A stretch of 14,738 nucleotides of DNA from an uncultured Burkholderiales bacterium. GTDB lineage: Bacteria > Pseudomonadota > Gammaproteobacteria > Burkholderiales > Burkholderiaceae_D. Within the stretch, counting starts at the first letter, position 1. Each line of letters begins with the position of its first letter. Of the stretch, positions 7,494 to 13,599 are shown one piece after another. Location of the stretch: NCBI GenBank assembly GCA_937872165.1, contig CALMOR010000108.1, positions 36,571-51,308 on the forward strand, given 5' to 3'. The translations under genes were made by a program, and so were the position numbers. The notes beneath the pieces were generated by a model that saw nothing but the letters and a program-made list of their open reading frames with translations, searched no databases and was not told the DNA's origin.

Positions 7494-8293
7494 GCGCGCC
7501 GGCGGCGGCGAGCGCGCTGATCGCGGAGGACGAGCCGCTGCTCGCAGCGGAGCTGAAGAAGCTGCTGAAGGAGGCGTGGCCCGAGTTGCGCATCGTCGTC
7601 GAGGCCAGCGACGGAGTCTCGGCCGCGGCGCTCGCGCTCGACGCGACTCCCGATGTCCTGTTCCTCGACATCAAGATGCCGGGCCAGACCGGCCTCGCGG
7701 TCGCCGAGGCCGTGATCGACGAGTGGCCCGAGACGCGGCCGACGCCGCTGATCGTCTTCGTCACGGCCTACGACGAATACGCGGTGGCCGCGTTCGAACG
7801 CCAGGCCGTCGACTACCTGCTCAAGCCCGTCACCCCGGAGCGCATCGCGCGTACCGTGCAGCGCCTGCAGGCGCGGCTCGACGAGCGGGCATCGCGACCG
7901 GCCGACGGCGATCTCGCGCTGCTGCTGCGCAGGCTCCAGAGCCTCGCTCCGGGTGCGCCCCGCGGCGAGCGGCTCGATGCCATCCACGTCGGCGTCGGCA
8001 GCAGCGTTCGCATCGTGCCGATCGACGACGTGCTCTTCTTCGAAGCCACCGACAAGTATGTCGGCGTCCACACCCGCATCGACGAAGGGCTGATTCGCAT
8101 GAGCATGCGCGACCTGCTCGCGCGGCTGGACCCCGCCGTCTTCCTGCAGGTCCATCGCGGCACCGTGGTGCGCCGTTCGCAGATCGCGATGGCGACGCGC
8201 GACGAGTCGGGACGGCTGTCGCTGAAGCTGCGCGACACGCCCCGGGTGCTCGGCGTCAGCCGCGCGTTCGTCCATCACTTCAGGGCGATGTAG
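7490..8293 (+). CDS. LytTR-family response regulator
   Basis: A 267-residue two-domain regulator. The receiver domain covers about residues 8-125 with acidic E13-D14, phosphoacceptor D60 (LFLDIKMPG), T92 and K112 (YLLKPVTP). After a linker (about 128-160) comes a LytTR DNA-binding domain, about 163-265, with IDDVLFFEATDKYVGVHT (178-195), FLQVHRGTVVRRSQI (218-232) and a C-terminal SRAFVHHF. These are standard LytTR/AlgR-type signatures. It starts by ATGA overlap with the kinase gene, so it is the cognate regulator. It is last in the operon; the 14-bp tandem array begins right after its TAG. LytTR proteins bind pairs of imperfect direct repeats, but no site is demonstrated here. Confidence 0.94.
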   Translation: MSAPAAASALIAEDEPLLAAELKKLLKEAWPELRIVVEASDGVSAAALALDATPDVLFLDIKMPGQTGLAVAEAVIDEWPETRPTPLIVFVTAYDEYAVAAFERQAVDYLLKPVTPERIARTVQRLQARLDERASRPADGDLALLLRRLQSLAPGAPRGERLDAIHVGVGSSVRIVPIDDVLFFEATDKYVGVHTRIDEGLIRMSMRDLLARLDPAVFLQVHRGTVVRRSQIAMATRDESGRLSLKLRDTPRVLGVSRAFVHHFRAM

Positions 8294-8666
8294 CGGGCCA
8301 GATCGGCAGACGTCGCGTCGCCTCGATGAAGCGAGGTCGAGGTAGCGAGCGGACGTCTCGAGCCGGTGAGGCGAGTCGCGAGCCGATGTCGTGAGCCGAC
8401 GACGTCGAGGTAGCGAGCCGATGTCGTGAGCCGGCGAGGTCGGGCCGATGGGGCGAGCTCGACGTAGCGAACCGACCGCTGTCCGCCCGGTGGAGTCGGC
8501 CTGATGGAGTCGGCCTGATGGAGTCGGCTTGATGGAGTCGGCCCGATGGAGTCGGCCTGATGGAGTCGACCCGAGGGGCCCACCTGAGGGAGTCAATCGC
8601 TGGAGTCACCCCGAGGAAGTCGACCCGGTAGCGTCCATCCGATAGCGTCGACCCAAGTAAGTCCTC

Positions 8667-8918
8667 CTGATGCAGTAGGCCTGATGATGTCGGCCTGATG
8701 ATGTCGGCCTGATGGTGTCGACCTGATCGTGTCGGCCTGATGGTGTCGACCTGATCGTGTCGACCCGATCGTGTCGACCTGATGGTGTCGGCCTGATGAT
8801 GTCGGCCTGATCGTGTCGGCCTGATGGTGTCGGCCTGATCGTGCCGGCCCGATCGTGTCGGCCTGATGGTGTCGACCTGATCGTGTCGACCTGATGATGT
8901 CGGCCTGATGATGTCGGC
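8667..8918. repeat. Most regular block of the 14-bp array (18 units)
   Basis: Eighteen consecutive exact-length 14-bp units begin CTGAT or CCGAT. Variation is confined mainly to a dinucleotide (GA, GG or CG after the GAT) and one purine (GTCGGC or GTCGAC). Units 8723-8792 match units 8807-8876 at 65 of 70 positions at an 84-bp offset, showing a higher-order six-unit duplication. Many units carry the palindrome GTCGAC. Confidence 0.9.
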
Positions 8919-9230
8919 CTGATGGGTCGACCCGATGGAGTCACCCCGATGGAGTCACCCCAAGGAAGTCGGCTGGACGGGCTCGCTCAATGACTCGACT
9001 CGAAGAAGTCCCCTCCTGACGAGTCGGCCCGATGGAATCGGCCGATGAAGTCGACTCGAGAGGAATCGGCCAGGGAAGTCGACTGACGGAGTCGGCCCAT
9101 GAGTCGACTCCAGGGAGTCGTCCCACCGAGGTCATGCCAAGGGAGTCATTCCGATGGGGTCGGCCCAAGGAAGTCGTTCCAAAGGGGTCGGTCCCAAGGA
9201 GTCGTCACCATAGGGCCACCCCTGGGGTAG

Positions 9231-9340
9231 GCCTGTGGGGCAGGCCCTGTGGGATAGGCCCTGTGGGGCAGGCCCTGTGGGGCAGGCCCTGTGGGATAGG
9301 CCCTGTGGGGTTGGCCTTGTGGTCGGCCTTGTCAGGTCGG
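9231..9340. repeat. Terminal sub-array of CCCTGTGGGGCAGG units
   Basis: Eight units: six near-perfect 14-bp copies (9231-9314, with CAGG, ATAGG or TTGG endings), a 12-bp copy (9315-9326) and a diverged 14-bp copy (9327-9340). The period equals that of the main array and the GGCC anchor is shared, but the rest of the unit differs. It therefore looks like a separately amplified variant of the same repeat. Confidence 0.88.
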
Positions 9341-9363
9341 GCTTCCAGGGTCGCCCGATGTCG

Positions 9364-9861
9364 TCAGACCGACCCCATCGGCCCGTTATAGTCGCCCGGA
9401 TACATCGCAGCGACGAGGGCCGACGGACGCGAGTGCGATACCGCCAGCCGCTCGGTCGCGACACGCATGCACGCATGGACGACGCGCACCGCTTCGTCGA
9501 GCGGCTGTCGCTTCCACGGCAGGTCGCCCAGCCCGACGATCGCGACGGCCGGTCGCGCGAGGCCCGCGGCACCGTGGAGCGAGGTCACGTGGACGACCTC
9601 GAGATCGGGGTCGGGCATCGCGCCGGGGTCGCCGAGCAGCATGCGATAGGGGACGGAGGCCGCATCGAGCGCCTTCGCCAGGCGCTCGCTCCACTTGCGC
9701 TTGCCGGGCGCGATCAGCAACACGTCGCGCCACGGGGTCCCGGCGGCATGCCGTTCGACCAGCCAGCGCGTCGCGGCCTCGGCCTCCTCGCGGGCGCGGA
9801 CGCAGCGACCGACAGTCGCCTTCACGCCGTCGCGAACGGCGACGGCCGCGGGCGGGAGCAC
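9364..9861 (-). pseudogene. C-terminal fragment of a UvrD-like superfamily 1 helicase
   Basis: A 165-residue frame resembling the end of a UvrD/Rep-type helicase. It has RAREEAEAATRWLVERHAAG and DVLLIAPGKRKWSERLAKAL (start of helicase domain 2), then VVHVTSLHGAAGLARPAVAI (motif V-like, normally TxHxxKGLExPxV), and EAVRVVHACMRVATERLAV (motif VI-like, normally LLYVAMTRAxExL). The Lys of the motif V KGLE and the Thr-Arg of motif VI MTRA are missing, and the whole N-terminal ATPase with Walker A/B is absent. It begins at a GTG only 1 bp after the pntB stop, with no room for the missing part. I read it as a truncated, decaying remnant. The family is fairly confident; the exact subgroup is not. Confidence 0.7.
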
Positions 9862-9862
9862 G

Positions 9863-11239
9863 CTAGCCGACCGCCTTGACCATGTCCTCGACGACCTTCT
9901 TCGCGTCGCCGAAGACCATCATGGTCTTGTCCATGTAGAACAGTTCGTTGTCGAGGCCCGCGTAGCCGGCGGCCATCGAGCGCTTGTTGACGATGATGGT
10001 CTTGGCCTTGTACGCCTCGATGATCGGCATGCCGAAGATGGCGCTCCCCGGCGTGCGCGCGGCCGGGTTGACGACGTCGTTGGCGCCGAGCACGAGCACC
10101 ACGTCGACCTGCCCGAGCTCGCCGTTGATGTCCTCCATCTCGTGGACCTGCTCGTACGGGACTTCGGCCTCGGCGAGCAGCACGTTCATGTGGCCCGGCA
10201 TGCGGCCCGCGACCGGATGGATCGCGTACTGCACGTCGACGCCCTGGGCGGTGAGCTTCTGCGTCAGCTCCTTGAGCGCGTGCTGGGCGCGAGCGACCGC
10301 GAGTCCGTAGCCGGGGACGATCACGACGCTCTCGGCGTTCGACATCAGGAAGGCCGCGTCGTCGGCGCTGCCCGAGCGATGGGCCTTCTGCTCGCCGCTG
10401 TCCGCGCCGCCGGCGGCGGCCTCGGCACCGAAGCCGCCGAGCAGCACCGCGATGATCGATCGGTTCATCGCCTTGCACATGATGTACGACAGGATGGCGC
10501 CCGACGATCCGACGCACGAGCCCGCGATGATCAGCACCGGGTTGTTGAGCGTGAAGCCGATGCCGGCCGCGGCCCATCCCGAGTAGCTGTTGAGCATCGA
10601 CACGACGACCGGCATGTCGGCGCCGCCGATCGGGATGATCAGCGTGACGCCGAGCACCAGCGCGATCGCGACCATGACCAGGAAGGCGGCGGCGCTGCCG
10701 GTCACGAAGTACGCGAGGCCGAAGCCGACCATCGCGACCGCGAGCCCCAGGTTCAACAGGTGCTGGCCGCCGAAGCTGATCGGCTTGCCGCTGACCTTGC
10801 CCGACAGCTTGCCGAAGGCGATCAGCGAAGCGGTGAACGTGATGGCGCCGATGAACGCGCCGATGAAGAGTTCGATCTTCTGCGCGCCGGTGTGCTCCTC
10901 GCCGGCATGGAAGAGCGCGGCCACCGCGATCAGCACGGCCGCGACGCCGACCAGCGAGTGCATCAGCGCGACCAGCTCGGGCATCTTGGTCATCTGCACG
11001 CGCCGGGCGGCCGTGGCGCCGATGGCGCCGCCGACGACGATGGCGCCGCCGATCAACCACGGCACCGGGCGGTCGGCGACGAACAGCGTCGTCACGACCG
11101 CGATCGCCATGCCGATCATGCCGAAGGTGTTGCCGCGCCGCGAGGTCAGCGGAGACGACAGGCCCTTCAACGCGAGGATGAAGAGCACCGCCGAGACGAG
11201 ATAGGCGAGGCTGGTGATGTTGGCGAGGATTGGAGTCAT
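9863..11239 (-). CDS. pntB: NAD(P) transhydrogenase subunit beta
   Basis: A 458-residue inner-membrane subunit of the proton-translocating transhydrogenase, which uses inward proton flow to drive NADH + NADP+ to NAD+ + NADPH. The N-terminal two-thirds (about 1-265) is the multi-spanning dII membrane domain and includes LMHSLVG with His94, matching the conserved proton-channel histidine region. The C-terminal dIII NADP(H)-binding domain (about 300-458) has VPGYGLAVARAQHAL (308-322), GRMPGHMNVLLAEA, GANDVVNPAA (385-394) and KRSMAAGYAG (419-428). Length is normal for the family. The ATG at 11239 gives the usual MTPILANITSLAYLVSA start, although its ribosome site is weak. It is third gene of the pntA-pntA2-pntB operon, 62 bp after pntA2, with a hairpin element in the gap. 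Confidence 0.97.
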   Translation of the reverse strand: MTPILANITSLAYLVSAVLFILALKGLSSPLTSRRGNTFGMIGMAIAVVTTLFVADRPVPWLIGGAIVVGGAIGATAARRVQMTKMPELVALMHSLVGVAAVLIAVAALFHAGEEHTGAQKIELFIGAFIGAITFTASLIAFGKLSGKVSGKPISFGGQHLLNLGLAVAMVGFGLAYFVTGSAAAFLVMVAIALVLGVTLIIPIGGADMPVVVSMLNSYSGWAAAGIGFTLNNPVLIIAGSCVGSSGAILSYIMCKAMNRSIIAVLLGGFGAEAAAGGADSGEQKAHRSGSADDAAFLMSNAESVVIVPGYGLAVARAQHALKELTQKLTAQGVDVQYAIHPVAGRMPGHMNVLLAEAEVPYEQVHEMEDINGELGQVDVVLVLGANDVVNPAARTPGSAIFGMPIIEAYKAKTIIVNKRSMAAGYAGLDNELFYMDKTMMVFGDAKKVVEDMVKAVG

Positions 11240-11254
11240 GGGTTCAGGTCGTCG

Positions 11255-11272
11255 TTCCCGCGGACGCGGGAA
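11255..11272. repeat. REP/dRS3-like perfect hairpin between pntA2 and pntB
   Basis: TTCCCGCGGACGCGGGAA is a perfect 7-bp inverted repeat around a GGAC loop, in the context GTCG-TTCCCGC...GCGGGAA-TCGG. It resembles the common short proteobacterial intergenic palindrome of ATTCCCGC-N-GCGGGAAT type (dRS3 in Neisseria and similar REP elements). It lies inside an operon, with its edge 15 nt upstream of the pntB start, so it could affect mRNA processing or pntB translation. No other copy is seen in the window. Confidence 0.7.
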
Positions 11273-11301
11273 TCGGGGGCCGCCGGCCGCGATGCGCGAT
11301 G

Positions 11302-11634
11302 TCAGTGAGTCGAGGCCCCGGCAACAACGGCGGGCACCGCCTTCCTCTCTTTTTTCTTGAACATCCCGAGCATCCGCTGCGTGACGAGGAAGCCGCCGAA
11401 GATGTTGATCGACGCGAGCATCACGGCGAACGCTCCGAGCACGCTCGTGACGGTGATCGGACCGTCGAGGTCCACCGTCTGCAGCATCGCGCCGACGATG
11501 ATGATGCCGCTGATCGCGTTGGTCACCGACATCAGCGGCGTGTGCAGCGCGGGCGTCACGGTCCACACCACGTGATAGCCGACGAAGATGGCCAGCACGA
11601 AGATCGTGAGGTTCTGGATGGTCGGATCGATCAT
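11302..11634 (-). CDS. pntA2: NAD(P) transhydrogenase subunit alpha-2 (membrane part)
   Basis: A 110-residue membrane subunit giving the dII helices that in E. coli are fused to the C-terminus of PntA. It begins MIDPTIQNLTIFVLAIFVGY and has three hydrophobic helices (about 8-28, 39-53 and 63-85). It includes HTPLMSVTNAISGIIIVGA, a hallmark of this subunit, and INIFGGFLVTQRMLGMF before a charged tail (KKKERK). Length is normal for split transhydrogenases. It lies between pntA (109-bp gap) and pntB (62-bp gap). The 109-bp gap holds a GC-rich segment able to form hairpins (CGCCG-GAG-CGGCG near 11686), which may set relative subunit expression. Confidence 0.95.
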   Translation of the reverse strand: MIDPTIQNLTIFVLAIFVGYHVVWTVTPALHTPLMSVTNAISGIIIVGAMLQTVDLDGPITVTSVLGAFAVMLASINIFGGFLVTQRMLGMFKKKERKAVPAVVAGASTH

Positions 11635-11743
11635 GTCGCCGCGCTTTCTCGTTGGGGGTTCGAAGGGACGCGCGCGACGCCGGAGCGGCGCGCGGAAAAC
11701 CGCGAGTGTCCCCCGCGGACCGTCGTTCGGAAAATGACCTGGA

Positions 11744-12901
11744 TCAAGCCGCCGCGACAGAGGCCGGTGTCGCGGCCTTCTTGTCGTCGGCGCTCAGGAC
11801 CTCGCCGTCGCGGCACAACAGGCAGGCCGCGACGATGTCGTCGGCCATCGGGACGACGAAGGCGCCTTCCTTGTCGGAGACGAGCTTCAGGAAGTCGAGG
11901 ACGTTGCGCGCGTACAGGGCCGACGCGTCGGCGGCCACCGCCGCTGCGAGGTTGGCCTCGCCGACGATGTGCACGCCGTGCCTGACGACCGTCTTGCCGA
12001 GCTCCGACAACGGGCAGTTGCCGCCCTGCTCGACTGCGAGATCGACGATGACGGAGCCCGGCTTCATCGACCGGACCATGTCCTCGGTGACCAGCACCGG
12101 CGCCTTGCGGCCGGGGATCAGCGCGGTCGTGATGACGATGTCGGCCTGCCTGATGCGCTCGGCCACCGCGGCCGACTGGCGCGCGAGCCACGACGGCGGC
12201 ATCGGTCTCGCATAGCCGCCGACGCCGGCGGCGGCCTCGCGTTCCTCGTCGGTCTCGAACGGCACGTCGATGAACTTGCCGCCCAGCGACTCGATCTGTT
12301 CCTTCACCGCGGGCCTCACGTCGGAGGCCTCGATCACCGCGCCGAGGCGCTTCGCGGTGGCGATCGCCTGCAGTCCGGCGACGCCGGCGCCCAGGATCAC
12401 GACGCGGGCCGCCTTCACGGTACCGGCCGCCGTCATCAGCATCGGCATGAAGCGCTGGTAGACGTTGGCCGCGAGGATGACGGCCTTGTAGCCGGCGATG
12501 TTGGCCTGCGACGACAGCACGTCCATGCTCTGCGCGCGCGTCGTGCGCGGCGCGGCCTCGAGCGCGAACGCGGTCAGGCCGGCGGCCGCCATGCGCGCGA
12601 TGCCGTCGACGTCGAAGCGATCGAGCATGCCGACCAGCGCGGTACCGGGCTTCATCCGCGCGAGCTCGCCCGGGTCGGGCGTGCGGACCTTGACGACCAT
12701 CTCGGCGGCGAACGCCTCGGCGCCCGAGACGATGGTCGCGCCCGCCGCGACGTAGGCCTCGTCGATCGCGCTGCTGACGACGCCGGCCCCGCTCTCCACC
12801 AGCACCTGATGCTTGGCGGCGACGAGCTTCTTGACCGTCTCGGGAGTCGCCGCGACGCGGGTCTCTCCGGGACGCGACTCTTTCGGGACGCCGATCTTCA
12901 T
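11744..12901 (-). CDS. pntA: NAD(P) transhydrogenase subunit alpha-1 (NAD-binding)
   Basis: A 385-residue peripheral dI subunit that binds NAD(H). It opens MKIGVPKESRPGETRVAATP, typical of the AlaDH/PntA family. It has RAQSMDVLSSQANIAGYKA (122-140), then the Rossmann loop GAGVAGLQAI (171-180) with acidic Asp194 (EASDVRP) at the ribose-binding position. ADIVITTALIPGRKAPVL (253-270) and VIVDLAVEQGGNCPLSE (284-300) follow. It lacks the C-terminal membrane helices of the fused E. coli form; these are in pntA2. The start at 12901 has AGGAG a few bases upstream. It is first gene of the pnt operon and divergent from the Nudix gene. Confidence 0.97.
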   Translation of the reverse strand: MKIGVPKESRPGETRVAATPETVKKLVAAKHQVLVESGAGVVSSAIDEAYVAAGATIVSGAEAFAAEMVVKVRTPDPGELARMKPGTALVGMLDRFDVDGIARMAAAGLTAFALEAAPRTTRAQSMDVLSSQANIAGYKAVILAANVYQRFMPMLMTAAGTVKAARVVILGAGVAGLQAIATAKRLGAVIEASDVRPAVKEQIESLGGKFIDVPFETDEEREAAAGVGGYARPMPPSWLARQSAAVAERIRQADIVITTALIPGRKAPVLVTEDMVRSMKPGSVIVDLAVEQGGNCPLSELGKTVVRHGVHIVGEANLAAAVAADASALYARNVLDFLKLVSDKEGAFVVPMADDIVAACLLCRDGEVLSADDKKAATPASVAAA

Positions 12902-13083
12902 GGGTTTCTCCTGGCTTCGCTGCTGCGTGTCCGGTGCGGCGTCCGCGGCCGGTGCGCTGCGAGAGTCCAGGGGCTCCCGGACGACGGCTCTCGAACGGCG
13001 CGCGATGGTAGCACGCAGTCCCTGCCGCGACGGAGACGGCGGGCCCGCGCGACGACCGGGGTCGCGCCCCGTAAAATGCGGTC
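12902..13083. promoter_or_regulatory. Divergent promoter region between pntA and the Nudix gene
   Basis: This 182-bp gap must hold the promoter of the pnt operon and that of the Nudix-mnmA pair. A TAAAAT hexamer at 13072-13077 stands out in GC-rich sequence, 6 nt before ATG 13084, and looks like a -10 box. If used, the Nudix transcript would be nearly leaderless, consistent with no clear Shine-Dalgarno there. No good -35 is seen. The only clear ribosome site is AGGAG for pntA. Confidence 0.4.
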
Positions 13084-13599
13084 ATGTCCGAGCCGTGGAA
13101 ACCCAACGTCACCGTCGCCTCCGTCGTCGAAGGCCGGGGTCCGCACGCGGGCCGCTATCTCGTCGTCGAGGAAGAGACGCGCGACGGCCTGCGCATCAAT
13201 CAGCCTGCCGGTCACCTCGATCCGGGCGAGAGCCTGGTCGACGCCGCGATCCGCGAGACGATGGAGGAGACCGCGCATCCGTTCACGCCGACCGGGTTGC
13301 TCGGGATCTATCTGTCGCGTTCGATGAAGACGCGCCGCGGCGAGCCGCTGGAGCCGATCACCTACCTGCGCTTCACGTTCGTCGGCACCGTGGGCGACCC
13401 GGTCGCGGGCCGCGCGCTCGACGACGGCATCGTGCGGACGCTGTGGCTGTCGCTCGACGAGTTGCGCGCCTGTCGCGATCGTCATCGCAGCCCGATGGTG
13501 CTGCTGTGCGCCGAGGAGCACGCGTCCGGCAAGCCGCTGGCCGCGCTGTCGACGCTGCACACCGATCCGTCCGCGCTCGGCGCGCACGCAGTCGCATGA
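13084..13599 (+). CDS. nudJ: Nudix hydrolase, NudJ-like
   Basis: A 171-residue Nudix enzyme. The Nudix box is complete: G43-x5-E49-x7-R57-E58-x2-E61-E62-x-A (GHLDPGESLVDAAIRETMEE). QPAGHL before the box and GIYLSRS and TYLRFTFVG after it match the NudJ (YmfB) phosphatase group, which hydrolyses nucleoside tri- and diphosphates and HMP-PP in E. coli. Position supports this, since nudJ lies directly upstream of mnmA in E. coli and many beta/gammaproteobacteria. The last four bases (ATGA) overlap the mnmA start, implying translational coupling. There is no clear ribosome site before ATG 13084. The exact substrate is inferred. Confidence 0.88.
   Translation: MSEPWKPNVTVASVVEGRGPHAGRYLVVEEETRDGLRINQPAGHLDPGESLVDAAIRETMEETAHPFTPTGLLGIYLSRSMKTRRGEPLEPITYLRFTFVGTVGDPVAGRALDDGIVRTLWLSLDELRACRDRHRSPMVLLCAEEHASGKPLAALSTLHTDPSALGAHAVA

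Larger units (their letters stand above)
8300..9350. repeat. About 1-kb degenerate tandem array with a 14-bp period
   Basis: From just after the regulator stop to just before the helicase fragment, the DNA is built of about 70 units of 14 bp (a few of 12-13 bp). The general plus-strand unit is GGCCTGATGGTGTC with drift. Blocks differ: a diverged start (about 8317-8488), GATGGAGTCGGCCT copies (8489-8572), a diverged patch (8573-8666), a regular GATSRTGTCGRCCT block (8667-8918), a decayed block with GATGGAGTCACCCC and AAGGAAGTCGGTCC forms (8919-9230), and a CCCTGTGGGGCAGG block (9231-9340). The 14-bp phase survives into much of the decayed part. There are no unique spacers, so it is not CRISPR. 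No convincing gene lies in it. Function is unknown: a neutral minisatellite, a protein-binding array or a transcribed structured RNA are all possible. Confidence 0.9.

Noticed and set aside
8606..8944. 112-codon minus-strand ORF with a 14-residue repeat (SGRHDQADTIRPTP-like)
   Set aside because: It starts with a GTG lacking a ribosome site, and openness follows automatically from a stop-free 14-bp unit; neighbouring units of 12-13 bp break the frame. Kept as a finding, not annotated as a gene.
8300..9350. CRISPR array
   Set aside because: Units are 14 bp and directly adjacent, with no 25-45-bp repeats, no unique spacers and no cas genes.
8294..9863. Insertion sequence or transposon around the array
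   Set aside because: No transposase, terminal inverted repeats or target-site duplication could be seen at either edge.
9695..11308. 537-codon plus-strand open frame
   Set aside because: Antisense shadow of pntB with the same Arg/His/Asp-rich composition and no recognisable domain.
11969..13327. 452-codon plus-strand open frame
   Set aside because: Antisense to pntA and out of frame with the Nudix gene; both real genes have clear family motifs.
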